A DNA stretch of 23,790 bases from JAVBMJ01 sp031552535 (GCA_031552535.1 JAVBMJ010000084.1:1-23790); one strand, 5' to 3'; positions 8,501-16,165 are shown, counted from the first letter of the stretch. Numbers and translations are program-made. Notes: a model not told the origin generated them from the letters alone.

Positions 8501-11371
8501 ATCCGCAAGCAACTTGCCGTCTTCTCCCGTAGCGGGGCTTTGAAAACAGCCGTGGTGGGCGACCTGCTGGAAAAAATAACCCGCTTCCAGCGTGAGGAGG
8601 AGTTCGTATCTGCTTATTCCGCCCGCCTGGGCGACCTCTACGGAAAATACGGCAGGAAAGAGGATTGGGAGAATATACAAAAGATCACCGACGATTTTGC
8701 CCTGTTGAACAGCCTTATCCTTAATGTTGCGGGGGATGCTTCCGCTGCGGCGAAAATGAAGGAGGCGCTTTCGGTCCATGTGGCTGACGGCGTCGAGGTG
8801 TTCAGGAGCCTGTATGAACGCAGGATGGTTTCGCTCGGCGAGTCTATCGGCCTCTTCGAAGAGAGTGAGAAGCATTTGTTCGCGATGCTGGGAGTGGCCC
8901 GGGCGCCGTTTTCCGGACCCGGATGGATGGACGATGCAGTGGAGATGTTTAAAGGGTGGCAGACTAATCTCGACAAGTTGAAAGACTGGTACCAGTGGCT
9001 GGCCGTGCGCCGCCGTCTCGAAGCGCTGGGCATAGGGCTTGTGGCCGGGGAGTACGTGTCGAAAAATATCCCGGCCGGCGACATCCGGAATGTTTACCGC
9101 AAGAGCCTTTATCAAGCCTGCATCCTTTACGTCGTCGCCCGCGAGCCGAAACTGGAACTCTTCAAGGGCCGTCTTTTCGAGGATGTGATCGGAAAGTATA
9201 AAGAACTCGCCGCCGCGTTCCAGGAGCTTACCCGGAAAGAGCTGTACGCCAAACTGGCGGCGGGCATCCCGTCGTTCACCAAAGAGGCGGCCCAAAGTTC
9301 CGAGGTGGGGATTTTACAAAAAAACATCAAGAACAACGGGCGAATGATGCCCATACGCAAGCTCTTCGACCAGATCCCGGCGCTGTTGCCCAGGATGTGC
9401 CCGTGTATGCTGATGAGCCCCATGTCGGTGGCGCAGTATATCGACCCGGCGGCCGAAAAATTCGACCTGGTGGTCTTCGACGAAGCTTCACAGATGCCCA
9501 CTTACGAAGCCGTGGGAGCCATCGCACGGGGCAAGAATGTGGTGATCGTCGGCGACCCGCGGCAGATGCCGCCCACGAGTTTCTTCACCTCAAATACCGT
9601 CGACGAGGATAATATCGAGATCGAAGATCAGGAGAGCATCCTCGACGACTGCCTCGCGCTGTCGATGCCCTCGAAATACCTGTTGTGGCATTACCGCAGC
9701 AAACACGAGAGCCTGATCGCGTTCAGCAACTCGGAATATTACGAGAACAAACTGCTCACATTCCCATCGCCCGACAACATAGAGTCGAAGGTGAGCCTTG
9801 TGCGTGTCGGGGGGTTCTACGACAAGGGCAAAACCCGCCAGAACAGAGCCGAAGCCCAGGCGGTGGTCGATGAGATCGCCCGCCGGCTGGCAGACGAGAG
9901 CCTGCGCGGGCGGAGCATAGGCGTGGTTACGTTCAGTTCGGTCCAGCAGGCCCTTATCGAAGACCTGCTGTCGGAGTTGTTCGTCGCGCGTCCCGACCTT
10001 GAAACGATGGCGTTGGAGTGTGCGGAGCCGCTTTTTGTCAAGAACCTCGAAAATGTCCAGGGCGACGAACGCGATGTGATCCTGTTCTCGGTTGGCTACG
10101 GGCCCGACCCGGACGGCAGGGTCAGCATGAATTTCGGTCCCCTGAACCGCATAGGGGGCGAACGGCGCCTTAACGTGGCTGTTTCGAGGGCACGCTACGA
10201 AATGATCATATACTCGACGCTCCGCTCCGACCAGATCGACCTCAACCGCTCGTCGGCGGTGGGAGTGGCCGGATTGAAACGTTTCCTCGAATATGCCGAA
10301 AAACGGGAGGTACGCTCCCCGATCCGTCCCGACGGACATTGCGCCGGGTCGTTGGCCGATATCATAATGCGCGAACTCGTCGCCCGCGGATACGAAGCCC
10401 ATGCCAATATAGGGTGCTCGGGTTACCGGGTCGACGTAGGGGTGGTGGACCGCCGCAATCCGTCTAATTATATCCTGGGGATTTTGTGCGACGGGGAGAA
10501 CTATCGCCGTACCAAAACGGCGCGCGACCGCGAGATAGTCCAAAGCAGCGTGCTTAAGATGTTGGGGTGGAATATCTGCCGGGTGTGGACTATGGATTGG
10601 TGGGAAAAGCCCGCGGAGGTGCTCGCGGCGATAGACGAGGCGGTGAAAAGTGCGGAGCAGGGTAGCGTAGATACACCACGGTCTGCGTATGCCTCAGCCG
10701 GCGACGCACCTTCGGGACCGTCCCCGGTGGAAAAGCCGGCGGCCGATGTGCCCGATCCGGTCGGGTCGGACGTGCCTCTTCAATCCCGGGCGGGCGCTTC
10801 TGTATCGGGGACTATCTCAGGAAGTAATGCCCGGGAATATACACCTGCCCGGCTCGCTGCGTCGAGATTTGCTCCCGAAGATTTCACGCAGCCGGCGTAT
10901 GAAAGGTATATTGCAGGCCAGATCGCCGAGGTCGTGAATGCCGAGGCGCCGATAAGCCGCCAGTTGTTATGCAAACGTGTTCTTTCGGCCTGGGGCATCT
11001 CCAGGCTGGGACCGCGGCTCGACGCCCATTTAGAGAGGCTCACCATGTATATGCCCTTCTACCGGTCGGCGCACGAAGGGATGGTTTTCTTCTGGTCGAA
11101 TAAAGAACAGTTCGATAATTACACCGTTTTCAGACCCGACTCGGGGCGCGACGCCACGGATCTGCCGCCAGAGGAGGTCGCCAACGGGATCAGGCAGATA
11201 CTCGAAGAGCAGATCAGCCTGCCTACACCCGACCTTGCCCGCCTGGCGGGACAGTTGTTCGGCTACTCCCGTATGGGTGCGAACGTCGAAACGGCAATGT
11301 CACGGGGCATAGCCGCCGCCGCAACCAAAGGTTATATCAAAGTGGAAAACGGCCGGGCGAAAATTGTTTGA
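5507..11371 (+). CDS. Giant DUF4011 helicase with transglutaminase-like N-terminus and PD-(D/E)XK nuclease
   Basis: 1954 residues. Residues 1-140 look like a beta-sandwich; 150-300 resemble a transglutaminase-like fold with possible catalytic C222 (GNCLD), H248 and E286. DUF4011 starts near 380 (ERKLLDLSLRN). The superfamily 1 helicase follows: Walker A GPPGTGKS at 689-696, a long helical insertion around 760-1240, Walker B with D1325-E1326, a QGDERD motif at 1518-1523 and motif VI ending SRAR at 1560-1563. A nuclease domain of the MTES_1575/Vsr-like type spans about 1615-1710 (D1643, CDGE at 1661-1664, RDRE after it). A proline-rich linker leads to a DUF3320-like C-terminus (about 1800-1954). 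Proteins with a DUF4011-helicase-Vsr-like nuclease layout have been reported as single-gene anti-phage systems (from memory, I believe under the name hhe). The role here is inferred. The gene stands alone, with a miniature element beginning right after its TGA stop. Confidence 0.88.
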   Translation: MGILPDQLRVEFIYLPAINYAMQQNRVSMIRLCTIENSGEEALADVKVVVSCEPGFARECSMIVGPVAAGTKIRVDGLRMQLQPAFFARLTERVAGDITVEVYAGEVSVLRQNYPVDILAFDQWGGVSVLPEMLSAFVTPNHPVVAPILRRASEILGGWTGNPALDEYQSRNPDRVRKQMAAIYSAIAEQGVAYCGVPASFEDHGQRIRLADSVLSQKLGNCLDMSLLYASCLEAAGIHPLVVVIEGHAFAGGWLIPETFPDSTTDDVSLITKRAADGINEIVLVEATCMNKGQNADFDRAVKSADARLVDVNRFILALDVKRSRFAGIRPLPQRVLSGGQWEIEEEDASDSVCGFSAPASVNPYDLSGISTEIEVTKQLLWERKLLDLSLRNNQLNIRVTKNTLQLISADLDRFEDALADGDEFRIMPKPTDWDNPLYDHGMYSKLEATDPVIDLVRSEISQKRLRSYLTELELGRALQHLYRSSRLSIEENGANTLYLALGLLKWYETPSSERPRYAPILLLPVEIIRKSAAKGYVIRSREEETMMNITLLEMLRQNFGINIPGLDPLPADASGVDVKLIYSIIRSGIKNQPRWDVEEQAMLGIFSFNKFIMWNDIHNNANKLKHNKVVASLVSGRLEWEAANATADAAELDRRLSPADIVLPISADSSQLEAIYEAVNDRTYVLHGPPGTGKSQTITNIIANALYRGKRVLFVAEKMAALSVVQSRLQAIGLAPFCLELHSNKAKKSAVLEQLRQTSEVVKHSSPENFAREAARLHSFREELNVYVEALHRKHHFGFSVYDAITGYLSIGAVEQFTVPQALLEGLTGEKVSEWDEAVEALVSVGNACGHPHGHPLSGIDIAEYSASLKEQVSEGIDRCLEALAAVRRGLEEFYAMTGGVVAGGERQQAARVSNIIKILTRIPELTPALLRQGKVGETLEEMNDVATHGRRRDKIRKELLESYSDSILKVDAGELDMAWKRHAGQWFLPRLMGQGKIRKQLAVFSRSGALKTAVVGDLLEKITRFQREEEFVSAYSARLGDLYGKYGRKEDWENIQKITDDFALLNSLILNVAGDASAAAKMKEALSVHVADGVEVFRSLYERRMVSLGESIGLFEESEKHLFAMLGVARAPFSGPGWMDDAVEMFKGWQTNLDKLKDWYQWLAVRRRLEALGIGLVAGEYVSKNIPAGDIRNVYRKSLYQACILYVVAREPKLELFKGRLFEDVIGKYKELAAAFQELTRKELYAKLAAGIPSFTKEAAQSSEVGILQKNIKNNGRMMPIRKLFDQIPALLPRMCPCMLMSPMSVAQYIDPAAEKFDLVVFDEASQMPTYEAVGAIARGKNVVIVGDPRQMPPTSFFTSNTVDEDNIEIEDQESILDDCLALSMPSKYLLWHYRSKHESLIAFSNSEYYENKLLTFPSPDNIESKVSLVRVGGFYDKGKTRQNRAEAQAVVDEIARRLADESLRGRSIGVVTFSSVQQALIEDLLSELFVARPDLETMALECAEPLFVKNLENVQGDERDVILFSVGYGPDPDGRVSMNFGPLNRIGGERRLNVAVSRARYEMIIYSTLRSDQIDLNRSSAVGVAGLKRFLEYAEKREVRSPIRPDGHCAGSLADIIMRELVARGYEAHANIGCSGYRVDVGVVDRRNPSNYILGILCDGENYRRTKTARDREIVQSSVLKMLGWNICRVWTMDWWEKPAEVLAAIDEAVKSAEQGSVDTPRSAYASAGDAPSGPSPVEKPAADVPDPVGSDVPLQSRAGASVSGTISGSNAREYTPARLAASRFAPEDFTQPAYERYIAGQIAEVVNAEAPISRQLLCKRVLSAWGISRLGPRLDAHLERLTMYMPFYRSAHEGMVFFWSNKEQFDNYTVFRPDSGRDATDLPPEEVANGIRQILEEQISLPTPDLARLAGQLFGYSRMGANVETAMSRGIAAAATKGYIKVENGRAKIV

Positions 11372-11411
11372 GAAACTGTTTGATTTTCCATAGGAAATTT
11401 TAAACAGTTCC
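11372..11411. mobile_element. 40-bp hairpin element inserted at the helicase stop codon
   Basis: An imperfect inverted repeat runs from GAAACTGTTT to its near-complement ending AAACAGTTCC, with a TTTTCC/GGAAA inner stem. It begins at the base after the TGA stop codon (11369-11371), and a second TGA follows its right end (11412-11414). The stop codon thus doubles as the 3-bp target duplication. As RNA it would form a 3' hairpin on the helicase transcript and could act as a terminator. The remaining ~150 bp to the next gene hold nothing else I can support. Confidence 0.6.
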
Positions 11412-11565
11412 TGACGGATATCCATTGGAGCCGGTAACCCGCAATATCTATCGCAAGGAAACGGGAGCGCAAACGCTATCGGAGGACGTTTCGGATTCAT
11501 GGGCTATTTTTATCTAACGCCGACACGCGCAACAGAATAGATCATATTGTAAAACTCGGTGGGTT

Positions 11566-12480
11566 ATGGGGGTTATAAGTGTTATTGGTTTAGAGAAGAG
11601 CTATGGTGATATCTTTGCCTTACGGGGAGTCGATCTTGACGTTGGGGCAGGTGAAATTTTTGGCGTTATAGGACCGGATGGGGCGGGTAAGAGCACGCTA
11701 TTGAGGATATTGGCGACATTGTTGTTACCTGACGCGGGGAGTGCCCGCATCAGGGGACTGGATGTTGTGTCGGATTACGAACTCATACGCCGGGATGTGG
11801 GTTATATGCCCGGTCGTTTTTCGTTGTACTCCGACCTGAGCGTGGAGGAGAACCTGCGTTTTTTCGCAACTTTGTTTTCGACCACCGTCGAGGAGAATTA
11901 TCACCTTGTGAGCGATATATACCGGCAGTTGGAACCTTTCAGCAAGCGGCGGGCGGCAGCATTGTCGGGAGGCATGAAACAGAAACTGGCGCTGTGTTGC
12001 GCTTTGATCCACGCCCCGTCGTTGTTGATACTCGACGAGCCTACGACGGGGGTCGACCCTGTTTCGCGGCGTGAGTTCTGGGATATGTTGGGGCGCCTGC
12101 GGGAGAGGGGTATCACGATACTCGTTTCGACACCTTATATGGACGAGGCGGGCCGTTGCGACCGTGTGGCTTTGATGCGCGAGGGACGGTTCATAGGCAT
12201 CGACACTCCGGCGGGGCTTGTGTCAGGTTTCGGGCGCAGGCTGTGGACGGTACGCGGCAGCGATATGTTTGCGCTGTTATCCGACTTGCGCGCCAATCCG
12301 GCCATAGACACATGTTTCGCTTTCGGCGATGTGCACCATGTCACGCTGCGCGATGAAGAGTACACGAAACGGATGTTGGAGGAATACCTCCGGCATAAGG
12401 GGCACGCCGGAGTATCTGTCGACGACACTCCTCCCACTGTCGAAGATTACTACCTGGACCGTGGCAGGGCGGAAGCATAA
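11566..12480 (+). CDS. ABC transporter ATP-binding protein (YbhF N-half-like)
   Basis: 304 residues, one complete nucleotide-binding domain: Walker A GPDGAGKST (36-44), signature LSGGM (133-137), Walker B LLILDE (153-158), and a D-loop/switch region with a YMDEAG motif. The C-terminal ~80 residues form the small extension seen in drug- and lipid-type ABC-2 exporters. In E. coli YbhF, two such ATPase domains are fused in one chain. Here they are separate genes 34 bp apart, and this one corresponds to the first, canonical half. It powers the permease encoded at 13385-14485. The substrate cannot be told from sequence. Confidence 0.88.
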   Translation: MGVISVIGLEKSYGDIFALRGVDLDVGAGEIFGVIGPDGAGKSTLLRILATLLLPDAGSARIRGLDVVSDYELIRRDVGYMPGRFSLYSDLSVEENLRFFATLFSTTVEENYHLVSDIYRQLEPFSKRRAAALSGGMKQKLALCCALIHAPSLLILDEPTTGVDPVSRREFWDMLGRLRERGITILVSTPYMDEAGRCDRVALMREGRFIGIDTPAGLVSGFGRRLWTVRGSDMFALLSDLRANPAIDTCFAFGDVHHVTLRDEEYTKRMLEEYLRHKGHAGVSVDDTPPTVEDYYLDRGRAEA

Positions 12481-12514
12481 GACACGACCAAACATCTCCT
12501 GAAATCAAATCTAA

Positions 12515-13264
12515 ATGAAACCAACGGATAAGGTAATAGTCGCGGAGAACCTCACCAAGCGGTTCGGGTCGTTCACGGCTGTCGACAACATAACCTTCGA
12601 CGTTTCGCAGGGCGAAATATTCGGATTCCTGGGGGCCAACGGCGCGGGCAAGACCACAGCCATGAGGATGCTGTGCGGATTATCGAAACCCACTTCGGGG
12701 CGGGCCTGGGTGGCGGGGTTCGACGCAGCCCGGCAGAGCGAACGCGTAAAGCGGAATATAGGTTACATGAGCCAGCGTTTTTCGCTTTACAACGACCTCA
12801 CGGTGAGGGAGAACATACGCCTCTTCGGGGGGATCTACGGGCTGGGTGACAAAGCGATAGCCGAAAAGACCGACAGCCTGCTCACAGAGTTGGGCTTCAA
12901 TAGTGAGCGCAATACGCTGGTCGGGGCCCTGCCGTTGGGATGGAAACAGAAGCTGGCCTTTTCGGTGGCTGTTATTCACGAGCCGCGGATAGTTTTCCTC
13001 GACGAGCCTACGGGAGGCGTCGACCCTGCCACTCGGCGCCGGTTTTGGGAGATGATCTATGCCGCGGCAAGGCGCGGCATCACGGTCTTTGTAACGACAC
13101 ACTATATGGATGAGGCGGAATATTGCGACCGTGTGTCGATAATGGTAGACGGCGTGATAAGCGCAATGGACACTCCCTCGAACCTTAAACACGATTTCGG
13201 GGCCGGAGATATGGACGGCGTATTCCGCATGCTGGCACGTGGAGCGCAACGCGGGGAGGGGTAG
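12515..13264 (+). CDS. ABC transporter ATP-binding protein with degenerate signature (YbhF C-half-like)
   Basis: 249 residues. Walker A GANGAGKTT is at 40-48 and Walker B FLDE at 161-164, followed by a THYMDEAEYCDR switch region. The ABC signature reads LPLGW (139-143) instead of LSGGx. This substitution is characteristic of the second ATPase half of YbhF-type exporters, so the pair with the upstream gene should form a heterodimer with one normal and one atypical ATP site. It lies 34 bp downstream of the first ATPase. The gap to the permease is 120 bp and contains a perfect 38-bp palindrome. Confidence 0.88.
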   Translation: MKPTDKVIVAENLTKRFGSFTAVDNITFDVSQGEIFGFLGANGAGKTTAMRMLCGLSKPTSGRAWVAGFDAARQSERVKRNIGYMSQRFSLYNDLTVRENIRLFGGIYGLGDKAIAEKTDSLLTELGFNSERNTLVGALPLGWKQKLAFSVAVIHEPRIVFLDEPTGGVDPATRRRFWEMIYAAARRGITVFVTTHYMDEAEYCDRVSIMVDGVISAMDTPSNLKHDFGAGDMDGVFRMLARGAQRGEG

Positions 13265-13269
13265 TTATT

Positions 13270-13307
13270 AGGGCGTGTTAGCATAAACGTTTATGCTAAC
13301 ACGCCCT
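13270..13307. repeat. Perfect 38-bp palindrome inside the ABC operon
   Basis: Two 19-base arms (13270-13288 and 13289-13307), ends AGGGCGTGTTAG and CTAACACGCCCT, meet at the centre (AACGTT) with no spacer. It starts 6 bp after the second ATPase stop and ends 77 bp before the permease start. As RNA it would form a strong hairpin that could attenuate or process the operon transcript. It could also be a head-to-head pair of insertion-sequence ends. The flanks (TTA left, TGG right) are not a clear duplication. Confidence 0.8.
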
Positions 13308-13384
13308 GGCATATGTATATGTATGGCCGGAAGCCTGCACGGGGCGGTTATATCGCAGGCAGGCTCCGGGAAACAATCTGAAAG

Positions 13385-14485
13385 ATGAAACAATTCGCAG
13401 CATTCATACACAAGGAGTTCCTGCACATCCTGCGCGACCGGCGCACGTTGCTGATCGTCGTGGGAATACCCATCGTCGAGATCATCCTTTTCGGATTCGC
13501 CATTTCGACCGAGGTGCGCCACGTGCGTCTGGCGGTAGTCTGTCCGCCGCAGGATGAGATGGCACGCACGATAACCGACCGCTTTGCCGCCAATCCCTAT
13601 TTCGATCTCGTCGAGCCGGCAGCCTCGGGGCACGATATCGAAGGGTTGTTCCGCACCGGCCGGGCCGACCTGGTTGTGGTGTTCGGGAACAACTTCGGAG
13701 AAAACCTCTCCAGCACCGGCCGGGCCTCGGTACAACTGATAGCCGACGCCACCGACCCCAACAAAGCGACCATCGTCATGGGATACGCCTCGGGCATAAT
13801 AGCCTCTTACGGACAGGAGGCGGCCGACAACACACCGCCTATGATAGAGGCAGGGGTAAGGATGCTCTACAACCCGCAGATGAAGAGCGCCTACAACTTC
13901 GTGCCGGGAGTGATAGGATTGATCCTTATGCTGATATGCGCCATGATGACCGCCATATCCATCGTTCGCGAAAAAGAGACAGGCACGATGGAGGTACTGC
14001 TAGTTTCGCCCGTCCGCCCGATCTGGATCATTCTGGCCAAAGCCGTCCCATACCTGGTGGTATCGGTCTTCAACCTCTGCACCATATTACTGCTGTCGGT
14101 GCTGGTACTCGGGGTTCCGGTAGCCGGAAATCCCGTACTGTTCGCCATCCTTTGCGTAATATTCATAATCGTGTCGCTGTCGCTCGGACTGTTGATATCG
14201 TCGGTCGTAAAAACACAGGTCGCCGCAATGCTTGCCTCAGGTATGGGACTGATGATGCCCACCATGCTGCTCTCCGGGCTCATATTCCCGGTCGAAAGCA
14301 TGCCCCTGTTGCTGCGCATAATCTCAGCCGCAATCCCCGCGCGATGGTTCGTCGACGCAGTGCGGAAAGTAATGATCCAGGGACTCGGAGCCACAGACAT
14401 AGCAAAAGAGTTGATAATATTATCCGCAATGGCGGTAATATTAATCATAATAAGCCTTAAGAAATTCAAGGTAAGACTGCAATAA
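13385..14485 (+). CDS. ABC-2 family permease (YbhS/YbhR-like)
   Basis: 366 residues with the ABC-2 exporter topology: one N-terminal membrane helix (about 20-42), a large extracytoplasmic domain (45-175), then five helices near 178-200, 214-245, 255-278, 283-308 and 340-360. The helical half contains the conserved REKETGTMEQ/E-type segment (REKETGTMEVLLVSP) before helix 3, which contacts the ATPases. E. coli systems of this type have two permeases and a HlyD-like periplasmic adaptor. Neither a second permease nor an adaptor is in this window, so the transporter is either a homodimeric minimal form or works with partners encoded elsewhere. Confidence 0.87.
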   Translation: MKQFAAFIHKEFLHILRDRRTLLIVVGIPIVEIILFGFAISTEVRHVRLAVVCPPQDEMARTITDRFAANPYFDLVEPAASGHDIEGLFRTGRADLVVVFGNNFGENLSSTGRASVQLIADATDPNKATIVMGYASGIIASYGQEAADNTPPMIEAGVRMLYNPQMKSAYNFVPGVIGLILMLICAMMTAISIVREKETGTMEVLLVSPVRPIWIILAKAVPYLVVSVFNLCTILLLSVLVLGVPVAGNPVLFAILCVIFIIVSLSLGLLISSVVKTQVAAMLASGMGLMMPTMLLSGLIFPVESMPLLLRIISAAIPARWFVDAVRKVMIQGLGATDIAKELIILSAMAVILIIISLKKFKVRLQ

Positions 14486-14506
14486 CGACCATTACCCCTT
14501 AAATCC

Positions 14507-14548
14507 AAAGAGGGAACGATGCCTGAAGTCCGGCATCGTTCCCTCTTT
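14507..14548. terminator. Strong hairpin between convergent genes
   Basis: A perfect 17-bp stem (14507-14523 with 14532-14548) surrounds an 8-base loop. One arm begins AAAGAGGG and the other ends CCCTCTTT, so either strand ends the stem in a T-rich stretch. It lies 21 bp after the ABC permease stop and 18 bp beyond the GH130 stop on the other strand, and should terminate both transcripts. Confidence 0.8.
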
Positions 14549-14566
14549 GTGAACATTGATTTGTGT

Positions 14567-15565
14567 TTATAATATCGAAGTGCGTTTTGTGAATTCGATT
14601 ATTTCGGGGATATACCCGAATGCGAGTCCTGTTACGGTATCGGCACAGCCGTAATATATCGCTATGCGTCCTGTTTCGGGGTCGTGAAGTGCTGCGCAGG
14701 GGAACGTGACGTTGGGGACGTCGCCCATACATTCGTAATCCTTCTGCGGTGTGATGAGATACGGGCCGCTGCGTGCTGTCACCTTCCACGGCTTTTCGAG
14801 GTCGAGCAATGCCGATCCGAACGCATACACAAATCCGTTGCAGGAGTTGAGTACTCCGTGATAGATCAGCAACCATCCTTCGCTGGTTTCGATAGGGATC
14901 GGGCCTGCGCCTATCTTTGTACACTGCCATGCGCTTTTTTCGAAGGCCGACGGAGACATAACGTGGCGGTGGCGGCCCCAATATTCCAATTCGGGCGACT
15001 CACTGTAAAATATGTCGCCGAACGGGGTATGTCCGTTGTCGCTCGGACGGCTCAGCATGGCGAAGTTGCCGTTTATTTTTTTAGGGAACATGACCCCGTT
15101 GCGGTTGAACGGGATGAAGGCGTTCTCCAGTTGGTGAAAAGTCTTGAAATCGAAAGTGTAAGCTACACCTATCGTAGGGCCGTGGTAACCGTTGCACCAG
15201 GTGACATAGTAGCGGTCTTCGATGAAGCATACCCGCGGGTCGTAGCCGTAGACCCACTCTTTAACCTCCTCGATTTCGCATTCGAATACAATGGTCTCGT
15301 GGTTGATGTCCCAGTCGATACCGTTTTTGCTGAATCCGGCGTGCAGCCTCATGCGGCGGTTGGTGTCGTCGCAACGGAATACTCCGGCGTAACCGTCGCC
15401 GAAAGGCACTACGGCACTGTTGAATATGCTGTTCGACGTAGGCAGAAGGTCGCGGGGGATGATCGGGTTTTTCGAATAGCGCCATACCGTCTCCTTCGAT
15501 CCCTCGGGGCGATCTTCCCAAGGCATGCCGGGCAGAGGTTGTCCGGCGATTTTTATTTTACTCAT
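14567..15565 (-). CDS. Glycoside hydrolase family 130 phosphorylase
   Basis: 332 residues, the usual length for GH130 beta-mannoside phosphorylases with the five-bladed propeller fold. Family landmarks are visible: FNSAVVPFGDGYAGVFR (48-64), the YGYDPRV block with the likely proton donor Asp109 (106-112), repeated blade motifs around 117-135, GAGPIPI with GWLLIYHG in the middle, and IAIYYGCADTVTGLA near the end. GH130 enzymes phosphorolyse beta-1,4-mannosyl linkages to mannose 1-phosphate. The exact acceptor (mannobiose, mannosyl-glucose, or an N-glycan core) is not determined by what I can see. No SusC/SusD, mannanase or epimerase is nearby, so it may handle intracellular oligosaccharides delivered by other loci. 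It has its own good promoter. Confidence 0.9.
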   Translation of the reverse strand: MSKIKIAGQPLPGMPWEDRPEGSKETVWRYSKNPIIPRDLLPTSNSIFNSAVVPFGDGYAGVFRCDDTNRRMRLHAGFSKNGIDWDINHETIVFECEIEEVKEWVYGYDPRVCFIEDRYYVTWCNGYHGPTIGVAYTFDFKTFHQLENAFIPFNRNGVMFPKKINGNFAMLSRPSDNGHTPFGDIFYSESPELEYWGRHRHVMSPSAFEKSAWQCTKIGAGPIPIETSEGWLLIYHGVLNSCNGFVYAFGSALLDLEKPWKVTARSGPYLITPQKDYECMGDVPNVTFPCAALHDPETGRIAIYYGCADTVTGLAFGYIPEIIEFTKRTSIL

Positions 15566-15646
15566 AATAGGTGTATGTGGTTATTAGTTGATGCTTTTGT
15601 TTACCGGTTTGCCGCGACTGTTGTGCGCGATTTTTTGCAGTCACTA

Positions 15647-15678
15647 CAAAGGTAGTAAGAAACTACCGTAATTTCAAT
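15647..15678 (-). promoter_or_regulatory. Bacteroidetes promoter of the GH130 gene
   Basis: On the minus strand, ATTG (15675-15678) is followed 20 bp later by TACCTTTG (15647-15654), matching TTTG-N19-20-TAnnTTTG with one mismatch in the -33 box. Transcription would start near 15640, leaving a leader of about 75 nt. Confidence 0.65.
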
Positions 15679-15714
15679 AGGCCTCGGCCAATAAGAGGCG
15701 GTTACGCCGCACGA

Positions 15715-15797
15715 ATCGCCCCCGAAAGTCGCATATAGGACTCTTGGGGGCGATCAATTATGATATCAAAACCTGACTGACCAGACCGGTTTTTGAT
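15715..15797 (-). terminator. Two tandem hairpins downstream of the DUF3467 gene
   Basis: The nearer one (15765-15797) pairs ATCAAAACC with GGTTTTTGAT with one bulge. The farther one pairs ATCGCCCCC (15715-15723) with GGGGGCGAT (15746-15754), with a short inner AGTC/GACT stem. Both lie between the DUF3467 stop and the GH130 promoter, so they would keep the two genes transcriptionally separate. Neither has a long T-tract. Confidence 0.5.
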
Positions 15798-15811
15798 CTG
15801 TATGAAAATTC

Positions 15812-16126
15812 CTATGCCTCCCCTACATTAAATCCCAAGTCCATCATGTTATCCTGGGGTATGGTATGTATGTGGATCTCCCCGAGATTGGTCTCGTATT
15901 TTGCCACATTGTCCTGAAGAGTCATCAGCAACCGTTTGGCATGCTCGGGGGCAAGGATTACACGGCTCCGGACCTTTGCTTTCGGAACTCCGGGCATAAG
16001 TGCTGCAAAATCGAGAACGAATTCCGAAGTAGAATGTGAAATGATTACCAAATTTGAATATACGCCTTCCGCGACACCTTCGGGAAGTTCGATATCGAGT
16101 TCCTGCCTCTCTTTCATCGACGACAT
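15812..16126 (-). CDS. DUF3467 domain-containing protein
   Basis: 104 residues, matching the short cytoplasmic DUF3467 family in length and pattern. It contains an N-terminal segment with YSNLVIISHSTSEFVLDF, a central PGxPKAKVRSRVILAPEHAKRLL block and a tail rich in Met and Asp. The fold and function of this family are unknown to me; in Bacteroidetes it is usually a conserved single-copy gene. There is no signal peptide or membrane segment. A second ATG lies three codons downstream (Met4), so the exact start is uncertain by a few residues. Confidence 0.88.
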   Translation of the reverse strand: MSSMKERQELDIELPEGVAEGVYSNLVIISHSTSEFVLDFAALMPGVPKAKVRSRVILAPEHAKRLLMTLQDNVAKYETNLGEIHIHTIPQDNMMDLGFNVGEA

Positions 16127-16165
16127 TTTTCTATGGCAAAAAATACGCTGTAATATATTGTGCTA

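Noticed and set aside
8435..9295. Minus-strand open frames inside the giant helicase gene
   Set aside because: They are antisense to the helical insertion of the helicase, with no domain and no promoter.
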